Source: Streptomyces sp. CG4
GTDB taxonomy: Bacteria; Actinomycetota; Actinomycetes; Streptomycetales; Streptomycetaceae
DNA length: 64,000 bases
Direction: 5' to 3'
Assembly: GCF_041080655.1 (NCBI RefSeq)
Contig: NZ_CP163525.1
Location: forward strand, 4,092,001 to 4,156,000
Position 1 is the first letter of the stretch; every line of letters begins with the position of its first letter. Below the pieces are notes generated by a model. That model saw only the letters and a program-made list of their open reading frames with translations. It was not told the origin of the DNA and searched no databases. Shown here in pieces: positions 42,118 to 51,038 of the stretch. Made by a program: the position numbers and the translations under genes.

Positions 42118-43863
42118 CTACTCCATCCTCGACAGCACCGCCACTGGATTCCCCTCCGCCGAGCTGTCCGACGTGTACTTCAGGTCGTCACCCACCGGTG
42201 TCAACTCGATCTGGTGCGGGGACGGATCGCAGCCCCCATGGTTGCCCTTGGCGCCGACCGAGGCGGCGATGAGCCTGGTCGGTGTCGCCCGCTTCAGCGT
42301 AAGGATGTCGGTGCACACCCCCCCAAGCGGATCCGTCTGGGTCAGGCGGCCCAGTTCCGCGCCGACGGCCACCTGATGGACGGTAAGCCGGAAGGTGCCC
42401 ATGGGGACGGTGCCGTCGAGGCCGGTGGCGGAGCCTTCCCAGGTGCCCAGGTAGCGGGCCGGGATCGTACCGGGTGAGGGGGTGGTGTCGGTGGCGCCGC
42501 CACCGCCGGTGGGGCCGTCGGAGGCTTTGGTCGGTGCCTCGGTGAGGGAGGGGGCGCTGCCCGCGCTGTTGTCGCTTCCCCCTTGGGACCAGGGGCGCAG
42601 GAGCAGGCCGAGAACCAGGCTGCCGGCGGCCAGCGCTCCGGCGACCGCCAGTACCACCGTGCAGCTCAGCCGGCGGCCGCGGGCGCCCTCCACCGGTGCG
42701 GAGGCCGCTGCCACGCTGACGGAGAGGCGGCCGGGTGGGGGCGCGTCACGCGGTGCGGGCACGGCGCTGTGCGCTCCGGCGGGCGCCCCGTCCGCACCGC
42801 CGGTTGCCGATGCCGGGGATTTCCCAGGCGGGGTGGCCGACGGTTCGTCGGGGTTCATCACGGGCGGGGGGCCGAAAACACCGGCCCCAGCGGCAGAGGA
42901 GGCCGGGGCCGGGGGCTCCGTCTGCGAAGGGGTGTCGAAGGCCACCGGGCCCGAGTGGGCCGTCTCCTCCGTGTCCAGGTTGAGGAGGCGTACGGCGCTG
43001 CGGCTGACCTGTTCCACCAGAGGCCCGGGCAGCCAGCCGCCGGCGACCAGGCGGGCGGCGCCTTCGGGGGCGAGTCGTCGGCTCACCTCGGCCGGGGTCG
43101 GCCGGGCGGACGGGTCCTTGGCCAGGCAGGCCGCCGCGATGTCGCGCAACTCGCCTGCCAGGGAGCCCAGTTCGGGGGCCTCGTGGACCACCTGGTAGAG
43201 CAGCGCGGCCGAGGAGTCGCCGCGGAAGGGTGGTTCGCCGGTGGCCGCGTAGGTGAGGACCGCGCCGAGGGAGAAGACGTCGGCGGCGCCCGTGGCGCCC
43301 TTGCCGAGGATCTGTTCGGGGGACATGTAGCCCGGCGAGCCGATCGACACGCCCGTCGACGTCAGGGACGCCGTGCCGTCCGTGGCACGGGCGATGCCGA
43401 AGTCGATCAGCAACGGCCCGTCCAGGGTCAGCAGGACGTTCGACGGCTTCACGTCCCGGTGGACCAGGCCGAGTTCGTGTACGGCGGCCAGCGCCTCGGC
43501 GAGGCCCGCGCCCAGGGCCCGTACGGTGTGCGTGGGCAGCGGGCCGGTGTCGGTGACGGCCGCGGCGAGGGACGGGCCGGCCGCGTAGGCCGTGGCGACC
43601 CAGGGCACCGGGGCGTCCGGGTCCGCGTCCAGGACCGGCGCGGTCCAGGCGCCGCCGACCCGGCGGGCGGCGGCCACCTCGCGCCGGAAGCGGGCGCGGA
43701 ACTCCTCGTCCAGGGCGAAGTGCGGGTGCACGATCTTCACGGCGACCGTACGGCCGCCCGCGCTGCGGCCGAGGTAGACCCGGCCCATGCCGCCGGAGCC
43801 GAGCCGGCCGAGCAGCCGGTAGGGCCCGACGGTGGCCGGCTCGTCCACGTCCAGCGGCTGCAT
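42118..43863 (-). CDS. Membrane Ser/Thr protein kinase with external sensor domain
   Basis: The 581-residue Hanks-type kinase has a glycine loop LGSGGMGRVYLG, AVKIV lysine, HRDVKPSN catalytic loop, DFG and SPGYMSPE. After the kinase domain (about 1-265) come a Pro/Ala-rich juxtamembrane region, one membrane segment (VVLAVAGALAAGSLVLGLLL, about 395-415) and an external domain of about 130 residues with two cysteines (GGVCTDIL, GGCDPSP). The start at 43863 is favoured because GGAGGGGGAG lies just upstream and inside the alternative ATG at 43881. Type VII ATPases with FHA domains often bind phosphothreonine, so a link to the neighbour is possible. Confidence 0.93.
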   Translation of the reverse strand: MQPLDVDEPATVGPYRLLGRLGSGGMGRVYLGRSAGGRTVAVKIVHPHFALDEEFRARFRREVAAARRVGGAWTAPVLDADPDAPVPWVATAYAAGPSLAAAVTDTGPLPTHTVRALGAGLAEALAAVHELGLVHRDVKPSNVLLTLDGPLLIDFGIARATDGTASLTSTGVSIGSPGYMSPEQILGKGATGAADVFSLGAVLTYAATGEPPFRGDSSAALLYQVVHEAPELGSLAGELRDIAAACLAKDPSARPTPAEVSRRLAPEGAARLVAGGWLPGPLVEQVSRSAVRLLNLDTEETAHSGPVAFDTPSQTEPPAPASSAAGAGVFGPPPVMNPDEPSATPPGKSPASATGGADGAPAGAHSAVPAPRDAPPPGRLSVSVAAASAPVEGARGRRLSCTVVLAVAGALAAGSLVLGLLLRPWSQGGSDNSAGSAPSLTEAPTKASDGPTGGGGATDTTPSPGTIPARYLGTWEGSATGLDGTVPMGTFRLTVHQVAVGAELGRLTQTDPLGGVCTDILTLKRATPTRLIAASVGAKGNHGGCDPSPHQIELTPVGDDLKYTSDSSAEGNPVAVLSRME

Positions 43864-44030
43864 GGCGCGCTCCCCCTCCAACGCCTAAGACTCCGGCGCC
43901 TGTGACTGCGACTGCAACGCCTGCGATCCCGGCGTCCGTCGAGTGGCCCCGACGGCTCCGACGGCTGCGATGGCTCCGACCCCGAGGTCCCTACCCGACG
44001 TGTGCCCGGCAGAAGCCTAGTGACGTGGGG

Positions 44031-44879
44031 TCACGGCTGCAGCAGGTCCACCTTCACGTCCGCCGGGAAGCCGGTCGTCGGGCCGGTGCGGCGGGCGAAC
44101 TCGGCGACGGCCGCCAGCTGGGGGGTGCCGAAGCTGAAGTCGAGGGTGGTGAAGTACTGCGCCAGGGTCGCCTCGTCGAAGGCCTCCCAGCGGGCCGCCT
44201 GCTCGGCGACCTTGCCGACCTCCTCCAGGGAGAGGTTGCGAGAGGCGAGGAAGGCCTCGTGGATCTGGCGGGTGAGGAGCGGCTCGCGCTCCAGGTACTC
44301 CCGGCGCACGGCCCACACCGCGAAGACGAACGGCAGGCCCGTCCACTCCTTCCACAGCGCGCCGAGGTCGTGGACGTCGAGGCCGTAGCGCGGGCCGTCG
44401 TGGAGGTTGGCGCGCAGGGCTGCGTCGCCGATGAGGACGCCCGCGTCGGCCTCCTGCATCATCAGGCTGAGGTCGGGCGCGGAGGTGTAGTACTCGGGCT
44501 GGACGTCGTAGCGCTCGGCGAGCAGGAGCTGTGCGAGGCGGACCGAGGTGCGGGAGGTCGAGCCGAGGGCGACCTTGGCGCCGTCCAGCCGGTCGAGCGG
44601 GAGCTGCGAGACGATCACGCAGGACATCACCGGGCCGTCGCAGCCGACGGCGATGTCGGGGAAGGCGACCAGTTCGTCCGCGTGCTTGAGGAACTCGACC
44701 AGGGTGATGGGCGCGATGTCGAGCTCGCCCTGGACCAGCATCTCGTTGAGCTTGTCCGGGGTGTCCTTGGTCAGCTCGAAGTCGAGGAGGGTGCCGGTTC
44801 TCGCGAGGCCCCAGTACAGGGGCAGGCAGTTCAGGAACTGGATGTGGCCGACGCGCGGCCGGGTGCGGGGAAGGTCCAC
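44031..44879 (-). CDS. mqnA: Chorismate dehydratase of the futalosine pathway
   Basis: The 282-residue protein converts chorismate to 3-enolpyruvylbenzoate, the first step of futalosine-type menaquinone synthesis. It has the periplasmic-binding-protein-like fold seen in MqnA: VGHIQFLNCLPLYWGL, LDIAPITLVEFLKHAD, ALGSTSRTSVRLAQLLL, GVLIGDAALRA and WTGLPFVFAVWAVRREYL. Length is normal. It stands alone on the minus strand, away from mqnC and mqnE. Confidence 0.94.
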   Translation of the reverse strand: MDLPRTRPRVGHIQFLNCLPLYWGLARTGTLLDFELTKDTPDKLNEMLVQGELDIAPITLVEFLKHADELVAFPDIAVGCDGPVMSCVIVSQLPLDRLDGAKVALGSTSRTSVRLAQLLLAERYDVQPEYYTSAPDLSLMMQEADAGVLIGDAALRANLHDGPRYGLDVHDLGALWKEWTGLPFVFAVWAVRREYLEREPLLTRQIHEAFLASRNLSLEEVGKVAEQAARWEAFDEATLAQYFTTLDFSFGTPQLAAVAEFARRTGPTTGFPADVKVDLLQP

Positions 44880-44981
44880 ATCGCGAGACTAGACCCCGTG
44901 CGGTACGTTCCCGGTACCGACCCCGCCGTCAAATGGCCCAACGGTCGTTCAAACATCCGGGTGACGTGATCTTGCCCTCTA

Positions 44982-45009
44982 TTGCTTTCGGCGACCTGCG
45001 TGCTAGGCT
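44982..45009 (+). promoter_or_regulatory. Candidate vegetative promoter of the cold-shock gene
   Basis: TTGCTT and TAGGCT are 16 bp apart, close to the HrdB-type consensus (TTGACA/TAGGCT type). Transcription from here would give a 5' leader of roughly 150 bases before the cold-shock gene, as in many csp genes. Confidence 0.45.
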
Positions 45010-45167
45010 CGCCGCAAGTTGCAGTTTGGTTTCCCTTGCAGTACAGAGCCTGCGGAGCATGTGACCGCGGGCTCTCGTCGTTTTCAGACGTATGCAGTTG
45101 TGCAGCACCAGTTTCACACTTGCAGGTTCTGGAGCAGGGCAACCCTTTGTGAGCCCAAGGAGGGCTT

Positions 45168-45371
45168 ATGGCTACCGGAACCGTGAAGTGGTTCAACGCC
45201 GAAAAGGGCTTTGGCTTCATCGCCCAGGAGGGCGGCGGCCCCGACGTCTTCGTTCACTACTCCGCGATCAACGCCTCCGGCTTCCGCTCCCTCGAGGAGA
45301 ACCAGCAGGTGAGCTTTGACGTGACGCAGGGCCCGAAGGGTCCGCAGGCGGAGAACGTCACCCCCGTCTGA
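45168..45371 (+). CDS. Cold-shock protein, CspA family
   Basis: The 67-residue nucleic-acid chaperone is a single OB fold with RNP1 KGFGFI and RNP2 VFVHYS, starting MATGTVKWFNAEKG. It starts after AAGGAGGG. The long leader upstream and a strong stem-loop after the gene suggest a single-gene unit. Streptomyces have several csp paralogues. Confidence 0.96.
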   Translation: MATGTVKWFNAEKGFGFIAQEGGGPDVFVHYSAINASGFRSLEENQQVSFDVTQGPKGPQAENVTPV

Positions 45372-45407
45372 TCTCTGCCTGATCGCAGAACCTGAGAGCA
45401 GTACCCA

Positions 45408-45441
45408 AGGAGCCCCGCGCCGTTCCGGCGACGGGGCTCCT
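45408..45441 (+). terminator. Stem-loop terminator after the cold-shock gene
   Basis: AGGAGCCCCG and CGGGGCTCCT form a perfect 10-bp stem with a 14-base loop, followed by a pyrimidine-rich stretch (GCCTTTCCCTTT). It lies 37 bp after the stop. Confidence 0.8.
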
Positions 45442-45563
45442 GCCTTTCCCTTTCGGTCGCGTTCCGTCGCGTTCCGTCGCGCCCCCTCTGTGAATTCTCG
45501 GCGAATTCTCCGCGACCCCCACCCCCTCACTCCCCCACTCCCCCGTGGGCCGTCTCGCGATCA

Positions 45564-46136
45564 CTATGTGTGCTGCATGACGAGGACGAAGGTCGTGTTC
45601 GGGGCCAGTGCCTCGTACGAGTGAGCGACGTCCCCCCGATAGGTCATGTAATCGCCGGGGCCGAGTTCGACTTCTTCCCCCGCCGGTCCCGCCTTCACCC
45701 GGCCCGTGGCGACGATCAGATGCTCCATCGTGCCCGGGTTGTGGGGCTCCGCCGTGCGGACCGAGTCCGGTTCGGCCCGGATCTGGTAGATGTCCCGCCG
45801 GGCACCGGGAGGGCTCGCCGACAGCAGGGTGCCGACGAAGCTGGCCTGCTCGGAGGCGACCGCCGGGCCCTGGCCGGCGCGGATCACCTGGACGCTGGGC
45901 GTCGGCGGCTCCACCAGCACGGTGAACGGGACCCCCAGCGCGACGCCCAGCGCCCAGATCGTCTCCACGCTCGGGTTGCCGCTCGCGGCCTCCAGCTGGG
46001 ACAGCGTGGACTTCGCGATGCCCGCGCGCTTGGCCAGCTCCGACAGGGACAGTCCGGCGCGGGCGCGTTCCCGTTTGAGGGACGCGGCGATCCATTCCAT
46101 CGGGAGCTTGCCGGGGGCTGTGACTCTGTCGGTCAT
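45564..46136 (-). CDS. XRE-family regulator with a cupin domain
   Basis: The 190-residue protein has an N-terminal helix-turn-helix (LSLSELAKRAGIAKSTLSQLE, about 28-48) and a C-terminal cupin (about 110-185, EHLIVATGRVKAGPAGEEVELGPGDYMTYRGD). Such regulators usually control neighbouring transport genes in response to a small molecule. It is divergent from azlC, and three related palindromes lie in the gap and near both starts, so it probably controls itself and azlCD. Confidence 0.9.
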   Translation of the reverse strand: MTDRVTAPGKLPMEWIAASLKRERARAGLSLSELAKRAGIAKSTLSQLEAASGNPSVETIWALGVALGVPFTVLVEPPTPSVQVIRAGQGPAVASEQASFVGTLLSASPPGARRDIYQIRAEPDSVRTAEPHNPGTMEHLIVATGRVKAGPAGEEVELGPGDYMTYRGDVAHSYEALAPNTTFVLVMQHT

Positions 46137-46139
46137 GTC

Positions 46140-46223
46140 GTTCGCTCCATCGGTATGATCGTTCGCCTTGACGAACGTACTCCTCACGTCCATTCTAGAG
46201 AACATGCGTTCGCTACAACGAAC
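46140..46223. promoter_or_regulatory. Operator array between the XRE-cupin gene and azlC
   Basis: GTTCG-N6-CGAAC occurs exactly at 46161-46176 and 46208-46223 (centres 47 bp apart). A third partial copy, GTTCG-N6-CG, starts at 46140. The second site overlaps the start of azlC (46204). The spacing and position fit binding by the divergent XRE-cupin regulator. A TTGACG at 46168 could be part of the azlC promoter. Confidence 0.6.
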
Positions 46224-46902
46224 CGATGCTTCGGTCGACGACGCCTCACTCGTCCGTGACAGCTCGCTCGTCTGGCTGGCGAGCGGCATCGTAGGGGTCT
46301 CCTTCGGTGCCGTCTCCGTCGCCGGCGGGCTGCCGGTGTGGGTGCCGGTGGTGATGTCGCTGGTGGTGTATGCCGGATCGGCCCAGTTCAGTGCGGTCGG
46401 TGTGCTGATCGCCGGGGGCGGGCCGGTCGCCGCGGCGGCCACGGGGCTGCTTCTGAACACCCGGACGGCGGCCTTCAGCCTGGCCGTGGCGGAGATCCTC
46501 GGACCCGGGCGTGCGGCCCGCTTTCTCGGCGCGCATCTGGTCACCGACGAGACGGTCGCCTTCGCCCTCGCCCAGCCCGACCCGGTACGGCGACGGCGGG
46601 CGTTCTGGATCTCCGGGCTCGGCCTGTTCGCCGCGTGGAACGTGTGCGTGGCGGGCGGTGCCATGGCGGGCCGGGCGCTGGGCGACACGGCGCGCTACGG
46701 CCTGGACGCCGCGTTCCCCGCCGTTCTGGTCGCCCTGGTGCTGCCGGCGCTGCGCGCGGACGCGGCGGTACGGCGGTGTGCGGTGGCCGGCGGCGCGGTG
46801 GCCCTGGCGGTCACGCCCGCCGTGCCGGCCGGGGTGCCGGTGCTGGTCGCTCTGGCGGGGCTGTTTCTGTACCGACGACAGGCTGTGGAGAGCGGGTCAT
46901 GA
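46204..46902 (+). CDS. azlC: AzlC-family amino acid exporter subunit
   Basis: The 232-residue membrane protein has the AzlC layout: SFGAVSVAGGLPVWVPVVMSLVVYAGSAQF near the start, then LLLNTRTAAFSLAVAEIL and a TDETVAFAL motif, with about 6-7 membrane segments. AzlC works with AzlD to export branched-chain amino acids or analogues. The start at 46204 is chosen; the open frame reaches back to 46168 but would cover the operator. It overlaps azlD by 4 bp. Confidence 0.9.
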   Translation: MRSLQRTDASVDDASLVRDSSLVWLASGIVGVSFGAVSVAGGLPVWVPVVMSLVVYAGSAQFSAVGVLIAGGGPVAAAATGLLLNTRTAAFSLAVAEILGPGRAARFLGAHLVTDETVAFALAQPDPVRRRRAFWISGLGLFAAWNVCVAGGAMAGRALGDTARYGLDAAFPAVLVALVLPALRADAAVRRCAVAGGAVALAVTPAVPAGVPVLVALAGLFLYRRQAVESGS

Positions 46903-47213
46903 ACGCCACCGTTGCCGTGATTCTGGCGCTGGCTCTGGGGACGTATGCCTTTCGGCTGGTGGGGCCGGTGCTGCACGGGCGGGTGGAGATACCCGAGCGG
47001 ATGCAGGACCTCGCCTCTGCCGGGGCTGTCGTACTGCTGGTCGCGTTGCTGGCCACGGGGGCCTTGACCGAGGGCGGGGGTTTCGCGGGGTGGGCCCGGC
47101 CGGCCGGGGTGCTCGTGGGTGTGGCGCTGGCCTGGCGGAGGGCGCCGTTCGTCGTGGTGGTCGTGGGGGCGGCCGCGACGACGGCGCTGCTGCGACTGGC
47201 CGGGGTGGGCTAG
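46899..47213 (+). CDS. azlD: AzlD-family small membrane subunit
   Basis: The 104-residue protein has three to four membrane segments and the family features ALGTYAFRLVGPVL near the start and VVLLVALLATGAL in the middle. ATG 46899 overlaps the azlC stop (ATGA). It is the partner subunit of AzlC. Confidence 0.9.
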   Translation: MNATVAVILALALGTYAFRLVGPVLHGRVEIPERMQDLASAGAVVLLVALLATGALTEGGGFAGWARPAGVLVGVALAWRRAPFVVVVVGAAATTALLRLAGVG

Positions 47214-47269
47214 GCGCTCCGCCGGCATTGCCGCGCTGTGCCGTCGTTCGCCTGCGGCGCCGCACCCCC

Positions 47270-49114
47270 TCAGGCCGCCTTTCGCCACACCGTCAGGTCT
47301 CCTTTCATGAAGGCGATGTCCGGCAGGGCGGTGGACTTGACCTGGATCGCGAACAGCCCGATGTCACCCTCGGCGTCCTTCATGCAGATCTCGGTGCCCG
47401 CCGCCGCGGCGGCCAGCGGCCAACTGCGGCTCTTGGCGCTCCTGAGCATGAGCCGGCACTCGTCGAGGGTGGTGCCGTGTCCGCCGAATATCTGGACGAA
47501 CACGGTGCTGTCGCTCTTCAGCTCGCAGCCGGGTGTCTGACAGTCGAAGCGGATGTCCCCCTTGCGGTCCTGCCGTTCGGGGTCCTTGCCCTTGAGGCTC
47601 AGCGAGGTCTTCGCGTCCAGCCAGACCTGCGGAAACCCCTCCGGCCGCGGCTCCTGGGGCGAGCCCGAGAACGCACCGTCATCGGTCCCCCGGGCCGACG
47701 AACCCGAGGAATTCGACGCATCCGACGCGCCGCCCGAAGAGTCCGACGAGGCATCCGACGAGGAGCCCGGCGTGGACGCCGACGAGGAGGACCGTCCGGC
47801 CCCTCCCGTGGCGGACGTCCTGGAACCGGCCGAGTCCCGCGCGTCGAGCCGGCCCTTGGCGTCCATGAGCAACCAGGTCGCCGCCGTCACCAGCAGCGCG
47901 CCCCCCGCCACGCCGGCGGCCGTGATCAGCGCCGTGCGCCGCCTGCGGGCCTTGCGCTCCTCCGGCGTCAGCTGCGGCCTCGGCTGGGGCCACCCGAACT
48001 GCGGCTGCGGATACGCCGGAGTGGGCGCGGGCACCGGCGGCTGCGGGAAGGCCACAGTCGGCTCAGGCATCGGCGGACGTGGGAAGGCCGCAGTCGGCTC
48101 GGACAGCGGCTGACCCGGGAAGGCGGGAGTCGGCTCGGACAGCGGCTGACCCGGAAAGGCGGGAGTCGGCTCAGGCACCGGAGCCGGCACCGCGGCCTCC
48201 GGCCCCGCGATCTCCCGCCACACGGACGGCCCCCCGCCCGTACCCACGCCCGCGTCGGCGCCCACACCCGCACCCGCTTCGGCGTCCGCGCCCAGCCTCT
48301 GCCGGCACCACTCCACGACCTCCGCCGGAGTGGCCCGCTGAGCCGGGTCGGCGGCCAGGCACCGGGCGAACAGTGGACGCAGCGGCTCGGGCACCGAGGA
48401 CAGATCGGGCTCGGTATGGACGATCCGGTACAGCACATTGACCGCCGCGCCGTCCCCGTACAGCGGCCTGCCCAGCGCCGCGAACGCCGCGGTCTGGCCG
48501 AGCGCGAAGACATCGGTCGCCGCCGTCACCTCACCCCCGGACGCCTGCTCCGGAGCCATGAAGGAGGGCGTGCCGATCGTGCCCCCGGTCGCCGTGTACG
48601 AGGTGCCGTCGGCGGCCAGCGCGATACCGAAGTCGATCACCCGCGGCCCGTCGGCCGCCAGCAGCACGTTCGACGGCTTCAGATCCCGGTGCACGATGCC
48701 CTCGGCATGGATGGCCTGCAAGGCCTCGGCCACGCCCGCCATCAGCCACAGCAGCGCCGGCACCGGCAGCGGCCCACGCCGGGCCACGGCCTCCGTCAGG
48801 GACGGACCGGGCACGTACAGCGTGGCCAGCCACGGCGGTACGCCGTCCGCGTCCGCGTCGATCAGCTCGGCGGTGTAAGCGCCCCGGACCCGCCGGGCCG
48901 CCGCGATCTCCCTGCCGAACCGCCGCCGGAAGCCTGGATCATCCGCCAGCTCCGGCCGCACCACCTTGAGCGCCACCGGCCGGCCGCCCTGCGTGTGCGA
49001 CAGATAGACCCGGCCCATGCCGCCCGCCCCCAGCCGCGCGGCAAGCCGGTACCCGGCCACCACCGGCGGATCGTCCGCCTGGAGCGGCTGGAAAACCTCC
49101 ATGGCATGGTTCAT
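47270..49114 (-). CDS. Membrane Ser/Thr protein kinase
   Basis: The 614-residue Hanks-type kinase has LGAGGMGRVYLS, ALKVV lysine, HRDLKPSN, DFG and TPSFMAPE. A Pro/Thr-rich linker holds short repeats (EPTPAFPGQPLS type, about 320-400), then one membrane segment (ALITAAGVAGGALLVTAATWLL, about 425-447), a Ser/Gly-rich spacer and an external domain with three cysteines. ATG 49114 is chosen, with GGGGGT upstream; ATG 49102 is an alternative. It is divergent from a methyltransferase and not adjacent to a phosphatase, so targets are unknown. Confidence 0.92.
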   Translation of the reverse strand: MNHAMEVFQPLQADDPPVVAGYRLAARLGAGGMGRVYLSHTQGGRPVALKVVRPELADDPGFRRRFGREIAAARRVRGAYTAELIDADADGVPPWLATLYVPGPSLTEAVARRGPLPVPALLWLMAGVAEALQAIHAEGIVHRDLKPSNVLLAADGPRVIDFGIALAADGTSYTATGGTIGTPSFMAPEQASGGEVTAATDVFALGQTAAFAALGRPLYGDGAAVNVLYRIVHTEPDLSSVPEPLRPLFARCLAADPAQRATPAEVVEWCRQRLGADAEAGAGVGADAGVGTGGGPSVWREIAGPEAAVPAPVPEPTPAFPGQPLSEPTPAFPGQPLSEPTAAFPRPPMPEPTVAFPQPPVPAPTPAYPQPQFGWPQPRPQLTPEERKARRRRTALITAAGVAGGALLVTAATWLLMDAKGRLDARDSAGSRTSATGGAGRSSSSASTPGSSSDASSDSSGGASDASNSSGSSARGTDDGAFSGSPQEPRPEGFPQVWLDAKTSLSLKGKDPERQDRKGDIRFDCQTPGCELKSDSTVFVQIFGGHGTTLDECRLMLRSAKSRSWPLAAAAAGTEICMKDAEGDIGLFAIQVKSTALPDIAFMKGDLTVWRKAA

Positions 49115-49201
49115 CGGCCCGCTACCCCCCGTACAAAATGCCTCGGCCAACGCCAGCAGCCTAAACGGCGTTGTCAGTGCGGTCCGTTACGGTCCCTCCC
49201 C

Positions 49202-49855
49202 ATGACCGACACCGAGGACTTCCTGACCGCCACCCGCACCTTCTACGACACCGTCGCCGAGGACTACGCCGGCCACTTCCGGAACCCGCTGAGCGACAGG
49301 CCGCTGGAGCGGGCGCTGCTCGCCGCGTTCGCCGAGCAGGTCGGCCCCGCCGGCACGGTCGCCGACCTCGGCTGCGGCCCCGGCGCGGTCACCGCGCATC
49401 TGGCGGGCCTCGGGCTGTCCGTGTTCGGCCTGGACCTGTCCGAGTCGATGCTCGCCATCGCCCGCCGTGAGCACCCCGCGCTGCGCTTCGAGCGGGGCTC
49501 GATGCTGGAGTTGCCCGTCGGCGACGGTTCGCTGGCCGGTGTCGTGTCCTGGTACTCCAGCATCCACACGCCGGTGGACCGGCTCCCGGACCTGTTCGCC
49601 GAGTTCCATCGCGCGCTGGCACCGGGCGGGCGGGTCCTGCTCGCCTTCCAGGTGGGCGAAGTGCCGCGCCGCCTCGACCGTCCCTGGGGACATGACGTGG
49701 TACTGGACTTCCACCGTCGCCGCCCGGAGCGGATGGCAGAGCTGCTGTCCGGCGCGGGGTTCGTCCTTCGCTCCAGCACCGTGCGCGAGCCCGAGGACGA
49801 GGGGCTCGCGGCGTCAGTCCCGCAGGCGTTCCTCCTCGCCCAGAAGGAAGGCTGA
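49202..49855 (+). CDS. Class I SAM-dependent methyltransferase
   Basis: The 217-residue protein has motif I VADLGCGPGAVTAHL (about 53-67), then FGLDLSESMLAIAR, LPVGDGSLAGVVSWYSSIH and RALAPGGRVLLAFQ, all standard for small-molecule methyltransferases of the UbiE/SmtA type. The start at 49202 follows GGTCCCTCCCC. Its last 42 bp overlap the 3' end of the convergent DUF397 gene. The substrate is unknown. Confidence 0.88.
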   Translation: MTDTEDFLTATRTFYDTVAEDYAGHFRNPLSDRPLERALLAAFAEQVGPAGTVADLGCGPGAVTAHLAGLGLSVFGLDLSESMLAIARREHPALRFERGSMLELPVGDGSLAGVVSWYSSIHTPVDRLPDLFAEFHRALAPGGRVLLAFQVGEVPRRLDRPWGHDVVLDFHRRRPERMAELLSGAGFVLRSSTVREPEDEGLAASVPQAFLLAQKEG

Positions 49856-50068
49856 CCAGGCGGCGGGGGTGACGGTGAGGTGGGCGGCGGCGGGTTGCTT
49901 CGAGTCGCGGATGTGGATGGCGGCGGGGTGGGCGGCTATCTCCAGGCATTCGCCGCCTTCGCCGCTGCTGTAGGTGGACTTGCGCCAGTTGTATGCGAGT
50001 TCGACGCACTCGCCGCCTTCTCCGCCGCTATGGCTGGACTTGAACCAAACGAGGCTCTCGATGCTCAT
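49814..50068 (-). CDS. DUF397 protein with an internal duplication
   Basis: The 84-residue protein has the DUF397 signature twice in the first half: VWFKSSHSGGEGGECVELA, then WRKSTYSSGEGGECLEIA. It continues AIHIRDSK, as in normal family members. Such small proteins pair with the upstream XRE-DUF5753 gene in whiJ-like clusters. It overlaps the XRE gene by 4 bp (ATGA) and its end runs 42 bp into the convergent methyltransferase gene. The doubled N-terminal motif is unusual. Confidence 0.88.
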   Translation of the reverse strand: MSIESLVWFKSSHSGGEGGECVELAYNWRKSTYSSGEGGECLEIAAHPAAIHIRDSKQPAAAHLTVTPAAWSAFLLGEEERLRD

Positions 50069-50928
50069 AGCTCCTCCAACTTCTGCGTGATCAGGGAGCG
50101 GGTCTCCATGGGACTGAGTGCCATTGCGCGCATGATCCCATAGCGGTCAGCGATCTTCCGGACCTCATCCCGGTCAGTGATGAGCTGCGGAAAGCCCTGT
50201 ACCTCCACGTACGCCACCTGGCCGTGCTTGGGCACCACCAGCAAGTTGAACGCGCCGTCCATGTTGGGGTGTTCCTCGCGCCTGGTCGGCATCACCTGAA
50301 TCTCGACATTCCGCATGCCGCTGATCCGCAACAGGTTAAGCAGTTGGCCCTTGAACACAACCGAACCGCCGATCGGCCGGTCCAACAAGACCTCTTCGAG
50401 CACATAGCTCACGACCGGCGGCGGCCACCGGTCGAAGACCTGCTGACGGGAGAGCCTGTCGGCGACCCTCTTCTCGATGGTCTCCTCGCTCATGAACGGC
50501 CGCCGCTGGCCGAAGACGGTCCGAGCGTAGTCCTCAGTCTGCAAGAGACCGGGAATCGCCTGGTTGGCGTAGAAGTGCAGCTCAAGCGCCTCCGCCTCCA
50601 ACGCCGCATGACTGCGGTACCACTCCGGGTGCCGCGTCCGCGCCCTGGCCATCGCCTTCTCGACCTCCGGGATCACCTCCCTCAACAGCCCGCCCGCCCC
50701 CAGGATTTCGTCGGCCCTCTCCAGGAACTCCGGCCTCGGCGTCCGCACCCCCCTCTCCATGGCGGAGATCTGATCGGGGCCGTACCCCACCAGATCGCCA
50801 AACTCCCTCTGGTTCAGTCCTGCCCTCTCCCGCAGCAGCTTCAACTGCTTGCCCAATACGACGAAAACCCCTGCCGCCCCGTTGGCCTCAGCCGGAGTCT
50901 CCGGCCTCCGCTCCGACTCTTCCGTCAC
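50065..50928 (-). CDS. XRE-family regulator with DUF5753 (WhiJ-like)
   Basis: The 287-residue protein has an N-terminal helix-turn-helix (LNQREFGDLVGYGPDQISAMER, about 38-59) and a C-terminal DUF5753 region with FYANQAIPGLLQTEDYAR, RQQVFDR and VEIQVMPTRREEHP. WhiJ-like regulators occur with a DUF397 protein and an ATP-binding anti-sigma-like protein in Streptomyces; all three are here. The target genes cannot be read from the sequence. Confidence 0.92.
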   Translation of the reverse strand: MTEESERRPETPAEANGAAGVFVVLGKQLKLLRERAGLNQREFGDLVGYGPDQISAMERGVRTPRPEFLERADEILGAGGLLREVIPEVEKAMARARTRHPEWYRSHAALEAEALELHFYANQAIPGLLQTEDYARTVFGQRRPFMSEETIEKRVADRLSRQQVFDRWPPPVVSYVLEEVLLDRPIGGSVVFKGQLLNLLRISGMRNVEIQVMPTRREEHPNMDGAFNLLVVPKHGQVAYVEVQGFPQLITDRDEVRKIADRYGIMRAMALSPMETRSLITQKLEEL

Positions 50929-51038
50929 GCCACCCTCCCACTACGACCCGTACACCAGACGAACCGCACTCGTACGACTACGCACAGTCGCCGAGTGCCC
51001 CCTGGTCAGGGTAGGGAGAACCGACCACGCTCGGTCAC

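Noticed and set aside
44880..45167. Possible tRNA or small RNA gene before the cold-shock gene
   Set aside because: No cloverleaf can be drawn; the stretch fits a promoter plus the leader of the cold-shock mRNA.
46511..49201. Plus-strand open frame running through azlD and the kinase into the methyltransferase
   Set aside because: Only the part from 49202 on encodes a recognised methyltransferase; the upstream part is antisense to the kinase and has no coding features.
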